Part shown: positions 6,512-14,252 of the stretch, one piece after another
How positions within the stretch are numbered: position 1 is the stretch's first letter
How the letters are laid out: each line of letters starts with the position of its first letter
Source: Alteromonas indica
GTDB taxonomy: Bacteria; Pseudomonadota; Gammaproteobacteria; Enterobacterales; Alteromonadaceae
Direction: 5' to 3'
DNA length: 64,000 nucleotides
Assembly (NCBI GenBank): GCA_003056425.1
Contig: PYVY01000020.1
Coordinates: forward strand, 1-64,000
The notes under the pieces: model-generated
The model's database searches: none
What the model saw: only the letters and a program-made list of their open reading frames with translations
What the model was told of the DNA's origin: nothing
Made by a program: the position numbers and the translations under genes

Positions 6512-6929
6512 ATTTAACCAAGCTTGCTATGAAATGATATTGTTCTGACAAACCGGTAATGGTTGTCGAGTCAATCAATGCTGCGTCATCCCTTTTAAGC
6601 ATAAAGGCGTTGGCTTCATCTCTGCTTGTTGAAACATGCGCTACCTGATAAAAATCCCCATCCCAAGCTTCAAAGTAAAAAGCGGTATAAGGTTTTTCAT
6701 CGGTAGATTTGTCTTCTAAGCGCATTGTTCTATTGCCACCGTATTGGTCAGCCATTACCTGAGCATCCCCGTTACAAGGAAGATGAGCCACAGCAATCAA
6801 CCCTTTTTTGTTAAAAAGGTGAGTGTGTCCTTCTTCTGTAAACGCTAAGTGCGATACTCGATGATATTTATTCATCGAATGAACAAATAGACGATGACTG
6901 TTTTCAGTAGAAAATATAGTGTAGTGCAT
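6495..6929 (-). CDS. Hypothetical protein, hairpin-led unit
   Basis: 144 residues; the start at 6929 lies 19 nt from the hairpin at 6948. The sequence is rich in His and aromatics (MHYTIFSTENSHRLFVHSMNKYHRVSHLAF) with a later region AFYFEAWDGDFYQVAHVSTSRDE in a beta-rich style. No signal peptide or membrane segment. Family not recognised. Confidence 0.65.
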   Translation of the reverse strand: MHYTIFSTENSHRLFVHSMNKYHRVSHLAFTEEGHTHLFNKKGLIAVAHLPCNGDAQVMADQYGGNRTMRLEDKSTDEKPYTAFYFEAWDGDFYQVAHVSTSRDEANAFMLKRDDAALIDSTTITGLSEQYHFIASLVKSKKVA

Positions 6930-6947
6930 AGTAATACCCGTAATAGT

Positions 6948-6966
6948 GCGACAGCGTATGCTTCGC
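6948..6966 (-). promoter_or_regulatory. Bulged leader hairpin
   Basis: RNA strand: GCGA-AGC-AUAC-GCU-G-UCGC, with bulged G and a 4-nt loop. A TAATAT -10 box follows upstream. Confidence 0.75.
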
Positions 6967-7023
6967 TTCTGTTTTAAACAGAATCTATATTACAGGGATT
7001 TGCTTTTGCATCTGCCCAGGGAA

Positions 7024-7051
7024 AATAAAAAGCACCCAGAAGGGTGCTAGT
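7024..7051 (-). terminator. Intrinsic terminator
   Basis: AGCACCC-agaa-GGGTGCT stem with TTTTTATT on the minus strand, overlapping the stop of the gene at 7047. Confidence 0.75.
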
Positions 7052-7487
7052 GGTTTGCGACAAGTATTCCATCTGCATTCAAAAAGGCATACTGGGACTC
7101 ACGAATGACAGCTAATGACTCAACGTTCTCAGGCATCTGATAATTGTTTAACTTTAACCACGCATCGGTTTTGTGAGGATCATAACCCGTGGGGGTAACA
7201 TCAAATGATGCTTCTTTCACAATCCGGTTCCATTCGCTCTTGGCATTTCGACCTCTTCGAACCAGGTCACCTCGAAGAAAGGCATGAACTGTTTTCTGAA
7301 CACGGCGATTTTCCTGTGTTCGTACTAACGTATCATTGCGTCCAGCCTCTTGTACTACTAGCTCAACGTTGGCTAATAGCACCGACGAATTACTGTATTG
7401 GACAATCTTTTTTGAATTGCGTAGCGAATAAATACGCTTTCGTGAACGACCCATAGCCCTTCTATTTAGATAGACTTCAAATCTCAT
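7047..7487 (-). CDS. Hypothetical protein, hairpin-led unit
   Basis: The frame is open to 7628, but the hairpin at 7508 and an AGAGAGAAAG ribosome site place the start at 7487 (MRFEVYLNRR). The 146-residue product is strongly basic at the N-terminus (RRAMGRSRKRIYSLRNSKK) and may bind nucleic acid. No known family recognised. Confidence 0.65.
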   Translation of the reverse strand: MRFEVYLNRRAMGRSRKRIYSLRNSKKIVQYSNSSVLLANVELVVQEAGRNDTLVRTQENRRVQKTVHAFLRGDLVRRGRNAKSEWNRIVKEASFDVTPTGYDPHKTDAWLKLNNYQMPENVESLAVIRESQYAFLNADGILVANH

Positions 7488-7507
7488 ACTTCTTTCTCTC
7501 TGATAGT

Positions 7508-7527
7508 GCGATAGCCAGGTGCTTCGC
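7508..7527 (-). promoter_or_regulatory. Bulged leader hairpin
   Basis: RNA strand: GCGA-AGC-ACCUG-GCU-A-UCGC. A perfect TATAAT -10 box is at 7546-7551, 18 nt upstream of the hairpin. Confidence 0.8.
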
Positions 7528-7673
7528 TTTTTTATAAACAATGCCATTATACCTCGGGCAATGCCTGTAATATCAGAGTCAGAATTTTTTGTAGATAAGC
7601 TTAGGACTTGTTGTTTTTTTGTCCACATTTTCTGTGTATAACCTTGTGCTTATAGCCACTACGAAAAGAGTTA

Positions 7674-8108
7674 TTAAGCGTATTTTTCTTCGTGGGCCAA
7701 GTACAGTTGAATATATTCTTTTGCGCGTTTACAAGGCTCTGCGGGTAGATCTTCTACTGTCCACATGGTGGCGAAAGACTTCGATTCATACTTTTGTTTG
7801 TGAAGCAAAATACAACCGAAAGCAATCTTTACCGACTCTACTGAATCACAATAAATATCTTCAGAGTCCTCAAGTTGGTTCAAGAGGTCTGGCACTGAAA
7901 TGCGGTATCTCCTTCTGGTATCTTGGTAGGTTGCTGGTAGAGATTTTAAAACTCTCAATCCAATCTGGTAGCCTTGCGCAATTTTCAGAAAATAGGGTTT
8001 GAAGTCTCGTGTAGAAGGACTTACCAGTTCATCGTAAATACCGTCTGAAAGCTGTAGTAGCTCCTCTATTTCTGTTGTATCAAAGCTGGGGGTGTAACTT
8101 GATTGCAT
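7674..8108 (-). CDS. Hypothetical protein (144 aa)
   Basis: ATG at 8108 (MQSSYTPSFD) is the simplest start; a GTG at 8153 would add 15 residues. Soluble, acidic N-terminal half, then RRRYRISVPDLLNQLEDSED and a Cys-containing helical region. It lacks the hairpin, and a 16-bp palindrome lies about 100 bp upstream. Function unknown. Confidence 0.55.
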   Translation of the reverse strand: MQSSYTPSFDTTEIEELLQLSDGIYDELVSPSTRDFKPYFLKIAQGYQIGLRVLKSLPATYQDTRRRYRISVPDLLNQLEDSEDIYCDSVESVKIAFGCILLHKQKYESKSFATMWTVEDLPAEPCKRAKEYIQLYLAHEEKYA

Positions 8109-8209
8109 TATATAAACCGTTCCGCTATTACCAATGCTTACAGTGTACACCAACTTTCGAACAGTAAATATAATACAAAAAATCTTTAAAGTGGATCACG
8201 GCGCGATTT

Positions 8210-8225
8210 CTTGTACATGTACAAG
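8210..8225. promoter_or_regulatory. 16-bp palindrome, copy 4
   Basis: Exact copy between the terminator of the gene at 8262 and the promoter region of the gene at 7674; operator-like position. Confidence 0.8.
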
Positions 8226-8228
8226 ACT

Positions 8229-8256
8229 ATAAAAAAAGCCCCGAAGATCGGGGCTG
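8229..8256 (-). terminator. Intrinsic terminator
   Basis: AGCCCC-gaagatc-GGGGCT stem with seven T on the minus strand, after the gene at 8262. Confidence 0.85.
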
Positions 8257-8261
8257 GTCTA

Positions 8262-8639
8262 TTATTGTTCCTTTCTGAACGCAACCATCGTTAGTATGAC
8301 CAACACAGCAATTAACAACCAATCCACTGTGGTTGTTGCATACCAGGGGATGTTTAACTGGCTACTATGTGAATAAGGTATTTTACCGAGGTAGTCGTCA
8401 GCATTGGCTTTCGCTATTAACAGCTTTTGCCCCTCTATACTCCAATAGACGGTGATTGCACCAACTATTGCAGTGAACTTGAATTGGCTAAACCACAATA
8501 ATGCGGCAGCTCCAATAACGCATACTACTGCTGTTTGAGCTGAATCCACAAGGGTACTAAAGGGTACGCCGGTTTTGACCGCAATGTAACCAAACAGTAC
8601 GGCAACGAGGACAACGAGTACAGGAAATGGATTAATCAT
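8262..8639 (-). CDS. Four-helix membrane protein, hairpin-led unit
   Basis: 125 residues with hydrophobic segments at about 5-24, 33-50, 53-68 and 104-120, so probably four passes. The start at 8639 has AAAGGTGAAAA before it and lies 16 nt from the hairpin. Function unknown. Confidence 0.65.
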   Translation of the reverse strand: MINPFPVLVVLVAVLFGYIAVKTGVPFSTLVDSAQTAVVCVIGAAALLWFSQFKFTAIVGAITVYWSIEGQKLLIAKANADDYLGKIPYSHSSQLNIPWYATTTVDWLLIAVLVILTMVAFRKEQ

Positions 8640-8655
8640 TTTTTCACCTTTATTT

Positions 8656-8675
8656 GCGATAACAGTATGTTTCGC
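8656..8675 (-). promoter_or_regulatory. Bulged leader hairpin
   Basis: RNA strand: GCGA-AAC-AUACU-GUU-A-UCGC. The stem is AAC/GUU, a compensatory change against AGC/GCU. Confidence 0.8.
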
Positions 8676-8760
8676 TTCTATATTTACAGATAAAAGTATA
8701 TCAGCCTATTATCGGGTTATGCTGGCTAAAAAACGGGGAGGGTTCCCCCCAACTGTATTA

Positions 8761-9051
8761 TTAGAGTTTAATGCCTGTAGCCGCAAAATGATTAATTTCT
8801 ACTTTCCTTTTGATTAGCAAAATTCGCTTACGTTTGTATGATTGCAGTTGAGTATTCATCCATATAATGAACATGATACTTAATAGAATCCCAGGCGCGA
8901 TTAGAATGAAGCCTACAGGTATAAACATAAGCCCCAGGACTAAGCCACCTAAGCCTTTTAACGCATACTTTTTCCGTAGCTCTGTTAAAGCCACATCCAC
9001 CTTTGCGTTAGATGTAAATTCCTTCACATCAAAATCATCTTTGTTAAGCAT
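8761..9051 (-). CDS. Small membrane protein
   Basis: 96 residues: charged N-terminus, then one long or two short hydrophobic segments (about residues 33-65, with GLGGLVLGLMFIPVG), then a basic tail KRKRILLIKRK. It ends in a short hydrophobic stretch. No bulged hairpin precedes it. Function unknown. Confidence 0.6.
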   Translation of the reverse strand: MLNKDDFDVKEFTSNAKVDVALTELRKKYALKGLGGLVLGLMFIPVGFILIAPGILLSIMFIIWMNTQLQSYKRKRILLIKRKVEINHFAATGIKL

Positions 9052-9188
9052 TCGATAACCTTTTGAACTTTAGAAAACTTCACTATCTTACAATTTACAA
9101 AAGGCTCTGGACGGGGGAGGAAAATAAAGTTTGAGAGGGCCAAGACTGAACAGTCTTCCGGCGATATCTCATTAATGTAATGTTCCAT

Positions 9189-9213
9189 AAAAAAAGCGCC
9201 ATAAGGCGCTTTT
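9189..9213 (-). terminator. Intrinsic terminator
   Basis: AGCGCC-ataa-GGCGCT stem with a T-run on the minus strand, after the 33-residue gene at 9219. Confidence 0.85.
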
Positions 9214-9218
9214 CAGTT

Positions 9219-9320
9219 TTATGAATTTTGTAATCGATGGTGAAGATAACCAAAACCACCAAACAGAACCACCAATGTCAGTATTCCCATACAGACACCA
9301 AAGATTTGAACTGAGTTCAT
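9219..9320 (-). CDS. 33-residue single-pass membrane peptide
   Basis: ATG at 9320 lies one base after the TAG stop of the gene at 9322, and the ribosome site GAAGGAG lies within that gene's last codons. The product is a single hydrophobic segment (about residues 6-24) with a basic tail HHRLQNS. The terminator directly after it supports a real two-gene unit. Function unknown. Confidence 0.6.
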   Translation of the reverse strand: MNSVQIFGVCMGILTLVVLFGGFGYLHHRLQNS

Positions 9321-9321
9321 G

Positions 9322-9567
9322 CTACGCTCCTTCATCGAACTTATCTGATATTACAAATCCTACCACAATAGCAAAAATTGAACAAATTAACGCCATCACG
9401 ATTTTTAGAGAACCTTGAAGTTGAAGATCGTGGCAGGCCCTAGCGCTAAAACCACATACACCTATCAACTCTGTAAATCCCCCCACTAATAGTTCAGGTA
9501 TAAACCCTACTACAGCAGCTAGCAGAACCAACTCTACCAGGATAAGGCTAAAACGTTTTTTCTTCAT
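9322..9567 (-). CDS. Small membrane protein, hairpin-led unit
   Basis: ATG at 9567 (MKKKRFSL), 15 nt from the hairpin. The 81-residue product has two hydrophobic segments (about 7-30 and 53-73) joined by a loop with two cysteines (GFSARACHD; GVCG). Its last codons hold the ribosome site of the 33-residue membrane peptide that follows. Confidence 0.6.
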   Translation of the reverse strand: MKKKRFSLILVELVLLAAVVGFIPELLVGGFTELIGVCGFSARACHDLQLQGSLKIVMALICSIFAIVVGFVISDKFDEGA

Positions 9568-9582
9568 AGACACCTATATTGT

Positions 9583-9602
9583 GCGATAGCAAGATGCTTC
9601 GC
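9583..9602 (-). promoter_or_regulatory. Bulged leader hairpin
   Basis: RNA strand: GCGA-AGC-AUCUU-GCU-A-UCGC; a TACAAT -10 box lies about 20 nt upstream. Confidence 0.8.
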
Positions 9603-9659
9603 TTCTGTTTAATCACAGCCATTGTAAGTTACCTGTTCTGGCAAAAAGGCCAGGGAATA

Positions 9660-9687
9660 AAAAAAACCGCAACGAATGCGGTCTTTT
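9660..9687 (-). terminator. Intrinsic terminator
   Basis: ACCGCA-acga-ATGCGGT stem with eight T on the minus strand; it lies 33 nt past the stop of the gene at 9720. Confidence 0.75.
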
Positions 9688-9719
9688 AAATGTTTAGGTT
9701 GTTACTAACAAATGAAATA

Positions 9720-10682
9720 TTAGTAAGCTGTAGAGACACAATGCCCATGTGAATTTCGATAGTCTTTGATTCTTTCGTCACTCCAACTAGCAAATTCTTC
9801 CTGCACAATCGCGACCATTTCTGGCAAAGTACGCTTTCCCCAGACCCCGAGGTTTTTGTTCACCGTAGTCGTTTTGCCAGAGGCAGAAACCACCGGAACA
9901 GCCTCAAGGTGTGACCATTTATCAAGCTTACGCCGTTCAAAATAAATCCATTCACTTAAAGCTTCAGGACAAAAGCGTCTAAGGTACTCTAATTCCTCTT
10001 TTGCTAAAAATGGACAAAACATGCAATTTGAAGGAATCGGTACGGCATGGCCGACTGACTTAATATAGGATTGGCATTTCGCCCTATCCATACCCAGGTC
10101 AACAAGCGGGTATTCATGAGTAATTGACTCGCGATACCACCGCTCTTTCCTATCCTCAGCCTTTGACATTCGCTTTTCTTCATTAGCAGCAATCCCAATT
10201 ATCATTCGGATTTTGCCAAGCTCTTTAGCGAATTGCCTGAAGCCCTTTTTATTGCCTTTTTTTACACCATATCGTTTTGCAAGAAAGTCTTCCAAAAACC
10301 TATAGATTGGATCAATTTTGAGTCTTTGGGAGCATATTTTGGGGAACGCTTTACTTGAAATTGCATCCTTAGCTGCAAAAAAGTGTTTAAGGCTTTGCCA
10401 ATCGCCGGTGTGGTAACCCATATCCGGTGTCAAATGCACAAACTCAATATCGTGCATCTGACAAAAGCCTTTAACGTACTCCAAATGCGAATACGTTTGC
10501 TGAAACTCATTCCCTGTATCTGCGAAGACAACAAGAAAATCGTTTGGTGCATAACGCATTTTAAAGTCAGGATCGTAAACGTACTTATAGAGCAAAGCCG
10601 TAGAATCCTGACCGGCCCCAAAACTTAGTACAGATAGCCGAGTATCATGTTCTTCCTCACATGAGAACATATCTAGATTCAT
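9720..10682 (-). CDS. PP-loop ATPase of the PAPS reductase-like family
   Basis: 320 residues. The PP-loop SFGAGQDSTALL (about residues 20-32) binds and cleaves ATP to AMP in this superfamily; FADTGNEF (about 53-60) is the typical second motif. A CMFCPF segment (about 220-225) adds a Cys pair, and KICSQRLK another Cys, as in enzymes that adenylylate or thiolate nucleic acids. The family includes PAPS reductases and DndC-type DNA-modification proteins. Phages and plasmids often carry such stand-alone members of unknown substrate. The start lies 18 nt from the hairpin. Confidence 0.75.
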   Translation of the reverse strand: MNLDMFSCEEEHDTRLSVLSFGAGQDSTALLYKYVYDPDFKMRYAPNDFLVVFADTGNEFQQTYSHLEYVKGFCQMHDIEFVHLTPDMGYHTGDWQSLKHFFAAKDAISSKAFPKICSQRLKIDPIYRFLEDFLAKRYGVKKGNKKGFRQFAKELGKIRMIIGIAANEEKRMSKAEDRKERWYRESITHEYPLVDLGMDRAKCQSYIKSVGHAVPIPSNCMFCPFLAKEELEYLRRFCPEALSEWIYFERRKLDKWSHLEAVPVVSASGKTTTVNKNLGVWGKRTLPEMVAIVQEEFASWSDERIKDYRNSHGHCVSTAY

Positions 10683-10699
10683 AATTTTTCACCTATTTT

Positions 10700-10718
10700 G
10701 CGATAACTGAGGTTTCGC
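10700..10718 (-). promoter_or_regulatory. Bulged leader hairpin
   Basis: RNA strand: GCGA-AAC-CUCA-GUU-A-UCGC; AAC/GUU stem with a 4-nt loop. TATACT -10 box upstream. Confidence 0.8.
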
Positions 10719-10787
10719 TTTTATTCAAACAGGTATAAGTATATCAACCCGTTCTCTAGTTATGCTGTATCAAAAAAAAAGCCGGAC

Positions 10788-10814
10788 ATAAAAAAAGCCG
10801 GAAACCGGCTTTTT
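10788..10814 (-). terminator. Intrinsic terminator
   Basis: AGCCGG-aaa-CCGGCT stem with T-runs on both strands, after the gene at 10827. Confidence 0.85.
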
Positions 10815-10826
10815 GTTAACTTGGGT

Positions 10827-11177
10827 TTAGTCGACCTTCTTCATAAGCTTATCAACTATACCTGTCTTCGTAAGACCTACTGCTAGGTTAACCCCTAGAA
10901 ACAGATGTACAGAGCTTTCATTCCAACCATTGGCTGAATTCCACGTCATTGCAATCTCTTCCAGGTTCCAGAGTTTCAGCCCACTAAACAGAAGGGTTGT
11001 AATAGAAGCTAACGCCGCAGAACTGAACATAGTAGCCAAAATCTGAACAATCATATGATGAATCGTTCTTTCGTCTTTCTTTTGTTCCTTAATCTGTTCA
11101 GCCATCCACAAAGCATGACCAGCTACTCCACCCAGAAGGCCGTATATCGCCCCATTAAACAACATTACAAACATCAT
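10827..11177 (-). CDS. Membrane protein, hairpin-led unit
   Basis: The frame is open to 11375, but the hairpin at 11197 puts the start at the ATG pair 11177/11174 (MMFVMLFNG). About 116 residues with likely membrane segments at residues 3-24, 45-66 and near 90-103. A charged stretch QIKEQKKDERT separates the first two. Function unknown. Confidence 0.6.
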   Translation of the reverse strand: MMFVMLFNGAIYGLLGGVAGHALWMAEQIKEQKKDERTIHHMIVQILATMFSSAALASITTLLFSGLKLWNLEEIAMTWNSANGWNESSVHLFLGVNLAVGLTKTGIVDKLMKKVD

Positions 11178-11196
11178 AAAATACTTCTCCTTTACA

Positions 11197-11216
11197 ACGA
11201 CACCATCGCGGTTCGC
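11197..11216 (-). promoter_or_regulatory. Bulged leader hairpin
   Basis: RNA strand: GCGA-ACC-GCGAU-GGU-G-UCGU. The closing pair is G-U and the bulge is G. Confidence 0.7.
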
Positions 11217-11391
11217 TTTTGCAATCCAGCTTTTATTATAACTGTCACTGGTGTAAATAAATGTGTGGAAAAAAAACATATCCAGTCGTTTAGGGTATAC
11301 CTTTTTAAGACCACTGAAGTACCGGTTCATTAAATAGGTAATTGTATGTATATTAGACTTCAATTTGAAAACCAATCCAAAATAGACCGAT

Positions 11392-12024
11392 ATGAGATTT
11401 TATGGATATTTAAGGGCTTCCACGAAAGAACAGGATGCCGGTAGAGCTAGCGAGACACTTAAGCACTTTGCGTCATCCCTAGATATAGAGATCACTGCAA
11501 TTTTTATTGAAAACGAATCCGGTGCGAAACTTGAAAGGCCAGAGCTAATTCGGTTATTGGAGATCTGCGCACCAGGGGATGCAATAGTGATTGAATCTAT
11601 AGACCGGCTAACAAGGTTAACAAATTCCGATTGGCAAACACTTAAAGCAGTCTTGTCTGAAAAACGTATAAGGGTGATTGCCAGCGATGTACCCACAACA
11701 CATGCACTGGTTGAAGCTAAAGATGAAATTACGGGCTCAATTATGAACCTGATTAACAGCTTGATTGTTGACCTGATGGCAATTTTTGCAAGAAAGGATT
11801 ATGAACAGCGGCGTGAAAGACAGCGCCAAGGCGTTCAAAAAGCTAAGGAACTTGGAAAGTACAAAGGCAGGCCAAAAGACGAAAATCGACGAAAAAGAAT
11901 AGAACAGCTTTTAATGTCTACCAAATCCGATGGAAGTAAGTATTCTTGGACAGATATTCAACGTCTTACAGGCTGTAGCAGGGGGTTGATTGCATCAGTA
12001 AAAAAACAAATCATAGATGCTTGA
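11392..12024 (+). CDS. Serine recombinase (resolvase/invertase family)
   Basis: 210 residues. N-terminal resolvase domain with GYLRASTKEQDAG carrying the catalytic Ser (about residue 10), ESIDRLTRL (about 68-76) with conserved Arg, and the long E helix (SLIVDLMAIFARKDYEQRRERQRQG). The C-terminal part KGRPKDENRRKRIEQLL...WTDIQRLTGCSRGLIASVKK is a helix-turn-helix. The size fits small plasmid resolvases and DNA invertases. It is on the plus strand, opposite to its neighbours. No paired inverted sites were found close by. Confidence 0.85.
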   Translation: MRFYGYLRASTKEQDAGRASETLKHFASSLDIEITAIFIENESGAKLERPELIRLLEICAPGDAIVIESIDRLTRLTNSDWQTLKAVLSEKRIRVIASDVPTTHALVEAKDEITGSIMNLINSLIVDLMAIFARKDYEQRRERQRQGVQKAKELGKYKGRPKDENRRKRIEQLLMSTKSDGSKYSWTDIQRLTGCSRGLIASVKKQIIDA

Positions 12025-12041
12025 GATGGCTTTCGTGCAAG

Positions 12042-12986
12042 TCAAGATCTTGCTTGTGTTTTTGACCTACGTTTTTTTATGTAATCAACGTAAGCTTTAG
12101 CATGTGCTAAAACGAGTTCAGCATCAGATTTCGAATCAAGCATTTCGATTGCTGGCCTATCAAGATTTTCTAGGCCAGCAATATTCGTATCAAAGGGCTG
12201 CTGTTCTAACCACTTATAGGCTGCATTTCGCTTCCCCAAACCATCTATTAGATGATCTAATATTTCAGAAGCTAACGTTGATTCACCAAACCACTCAATC
12301 GGCTTTCTTAGATTTTTCTTTGGGGTTTCTATTACAAGTGGGAGTTGGGAGTCCCTTAAAACTTTATCGCTCAGCCTCCCAGTGCTCCAATCAGCATGCT
12401 TTACTAAAGAAGCAGTAGGTCTAGTATTACGATCCTTGATAGGGGCGATTATTCCAGTTCTTACGTTCGGTAACGCTGCTAACATTTCGACTAAAGGAGC
12501 TAAGTCTGAATCGTTAGAAACAAAGATGTGTAATTGATCCGAGGGGTCTGTGTAAGCGTCTTTAAGCGAATGGATTGCAATGTTTACGTCCGTTTGCTTT
12601 TCCTCTATGTTCCAAACTTTCGTTTTTTCGCAACCAGCATGTGGAGACTTAGGCAGCAGCTCATCGACTTTTCTTCTAATCACCGCATTTACGGTATGAT
12701 AGCCCAAGATAATTTCAAACTTATCTTCGCTATAAACCCTTTCTAATGCGCGGTGATATGCGGCCTGATCTCTTCCGGCTGTTGGGTCAAATGCACTATT
12801 GTTTAATGTCTTAGCCGTAAAATATTTACTTTCATAAATCCCATTAAGCTGGGAAAGGACGCTTTCAGGAGCAGAGACTTGGCAACATAGCTTTGCGAGC
12901 TTAATAGGATCGAGCCACTTGTAAGGGCTATACTTAAGCACCCCGTAGTATAGGTTATATCCATCTACGTAGACTTTAATCTTCAA
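12042..12986 (-). CDS. NYN-domain (PIN-like) protein
   Basis: 314 residues. The N-terminus MKIKVYVDGYNLYYG has the first catalytic Asp of the NYN/LabA fold. KQTDVNIAIHSLKD (about 133-146) and FVSNDSDLAPLVEML (about 155-170) supply further acidic residues, and IIAPIKDR follows. NYN proteins are predicted RNA-targeting nucleases. A long C-terminal extension is unassigned. It converges with the serine recombinase over an 18-nt gap, and has neither leader hairpin nor palindrome. Confidence 0.8.
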   Translation of the reverse strand: MKIKVYVDGYNLYYGVLKYSPYKWLDPIKLAKLCCQVSAPESVLSQLNGIYESKYFTAKTLNNSAFDPTAGRDQAAYHRALERVYSEDKFEIILGYHTVNAVIRRKVDELLPKSPHAGCEKTKVWNIEEKQTDVNIAIHSLKDAYTDPSDQLHIFVSNDSDLAPLVEMLAALPNVRTGIIAPIKDRNTRPTASLVKHADWSTGRLSDKVLRDSQLPLVIETPKKNLRKPIEWFGESTLASEILDHLIDGLGKRNAAYKWLEQQPFDTNIAGLENLDRPAIEMLDSKSDAELVLAHAKAYVDYIKKRRSKTQARS

Positions 12987-13029
12987 GTAACATCCATATC
13001 TAGCCAGGGTTCACTTTGCTATAGAAATG

Positions 13030-13056
13030 AAAAAACCACCTCTCGGTGGCTTTTTC
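13030..13056. terminator. Bidirectional intrinsic terminator
   Basis: ACCACC-tctc-GGTGGC stem flanked by A-run and T-run. It separates the NYN gene from the segment to its right. The rest of 13057-13213 holds two small dyads (around 13117-13136 and 13148-13176) and no gene. Confidence 0.75.
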
Positions 13057-13213
13057 TCCCTCACCTCGTAAGTCACAATGCATACGTAGATATCGGGTTA
13101 GTTAGGACAAGAATAACAGTTTTTCGACTAAAACTGGTCTGATGAGTTAGTGGTGTAGCGGGTTTTTCACTAACTGAAACAATCATGCAATAATAACTGA
13201 GCGGGATTAAGCT

Positions 13214-13276
13214 GTCTACCGCGCTTCGCTTGCTAATCACCGGACGTTGAACAACAAGTTCTTCATCCGTTACGCT
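13214..13276 (-). repeat. 63-nt hairpin repeat, copy A
   Basis: Minus strand runs from AGCGTAACGGATGAAGAAC through GTTCAACGTCCGG to GCGGTAGAC. CGGA/TCCG and GAAC/GTTC pair within it. It lies directly after the gene at 13286. About 80% or more alike to copies B and C. Confidence 0.8.
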
Positions 13277-13285
13277 AATTTTATT

Positions 13286-13522
13286 TCACAGCTCGTAATA
13301 GAACCTATCAATATCTGGGTATGGTTGGAAAACAAACGCAGTATCTTTTCCTAACTTCAGAGTGGTCAGATTGTCTGCTTTGTTATGGGATACCTCACCA
13401 CCTCTTGCATCTACAAACCTTGATGCGAGTTCAAGACCCAACTGATACGCATACCTATTTTTTCTAAGGGATGCCAGGTAACTATCCAAAATTGACCTTT
13501 CACAATTATCATTAGCAGCCAT
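13286..13522 (-). CDS. Hypothetical protein (78 aa)
   Basis: Starts MAANDNCERSILD with AAGGAAAGCAA before it. Soluble and mixed alpha/beta. The 63-nt hairpin repeat copy A begins 10 nt after its stop, as with an integron-type gene cassette. No hairpin leader. Function unknown. Confidence 0.55.
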   Translation of the reverse strand: MAANDNCERSILDSYLASLRKNRYAYQLGLELASRFVDARGGEVSHNKADNLTTLKLGKDTAFVFQPYPDIDRFYYEL

Positions 13523-13578
13523 TTGCTTTCCTTGATGTATAGGGGGTAAGTGTATAGTTCTGCTTGTAGATTAAATAG

Positions 13579-13600
13579 AAAAAGCGCCTTACGGCGCTTC
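13579..13600 (-). terminator. Intrinsic terminator
   Basis: AGCGCC-ttac-GGCGCT stem with TTTTTCT on the minus strand, right at the stop of the gene at 13600. Confidence 0.8.
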
Positions 13601-14103
13601 TATGGTAGTAAATATGCCCCAGCTCCCTGAAGAATAGCGTTGTAAACACCAGGCTTAACTGGTTCTTTCGTTTCTTTTTCGAAAAATGAGCCAGAAAAGT
13701 ATGGGTTATAGGTTACATACTTTTGCCCTGAAACATGCTGAGTCTCATTCGATGCGTCAGTGATGATACCATCGCAAAATGCATGAACAGACCGACGTTT
13801 TTCTTTAAGTATTTTTAGCCGAGGCTTCTCATTTACAATGAACTTAAAGCTTTCTAACTGTATAGACTTAGCATAACCACAAACTCGGCCTTTGCGCTCT
13901 CCCTCCATCGCCATAATAGAATAGAACGAAGGTTTATTTAGGTTACGATAGACACGAACACGGCTGTATTGCCGACAGTCTCTTAGACATTTGTTTACCT
14001 CGCTTACAAAAACACCTTCTTTAAAAAGGCTATTAGTTAATAAAGCGGATGGTGTAACAAATTGCTCAGAATGTTCATTATCTTGCATAGTAAGTTGAAA
14101 CAT
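13600..14103 (-). CDS. Hypothetical protein, hairpin-led unit
   Basis: Start at 14103 (MFQLTMQDNE) by the hairpin at 14120 and GGAGATATTTT; the frame is open to 14145. The 167-residue product is basic in the middle (PRLKILKEKRRSVHAFCDG) and contains YSRVRVYRNLNKPSFYSIMAMEG. No membrane segment. It marks the left border of the hairpin-free island. Family not recognised. Confidence 0.65.
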   Translation of the reverse strand: MFQLTMQDNEHSEQFVTPSALLTNSLFKEGVFVSEVNKCLRDCRQYSRVRVYRNLNKPSFYSIMAMEGERKGRVCGYAKSIQLESFKFIVNEKPRLKILKEKRRSVHAFCDGIITDASNETQHVSGQKYVTYNPYFSGSFFEKETKEPVKPGVYNAILQGAGAYLLP

Positions 14104-14119
14104 AAAATATCTCCGGTGT

Positions 14120-14138
14120 GCGATACCACAAGGTTCGC
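14120..14138 (-). promoter_or_regulatory. Bulged leader hairpin
   Basis: RNA strand: GCGA-ACC-UUGU-GGU-A-UCGC, 16 nt before the start at 14103. Confidence 0.8.
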
Positions 14139-14192
14139 TTATCAAGCTACTGGATCAGGTTATCACCTAAAGGCGCACTGAACACTCAGCCA

Positions 14193-14216
14193 AAAAAAAG
14201 GCCCACATGCCTTTTT
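14193..14216 (-). terminator. Intrinsic terminator
   Basis: AAAAAGGC-atgtgg-GCCTTTTTTTT on the minus strand; about 37 nt after the gene at 14253, so it would end the whole island transcript. Confidence 0.7.
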
Positions 14217-14252
14217 ATCAAAACGTTCAACGGATTTAATAGCCTGTTCTTC

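Noticed and set aside
7488..7628. N-terminal extension of the gene at 7047
   Set aside because: The hairpin, promoter and ribosome site lie inside the extension.
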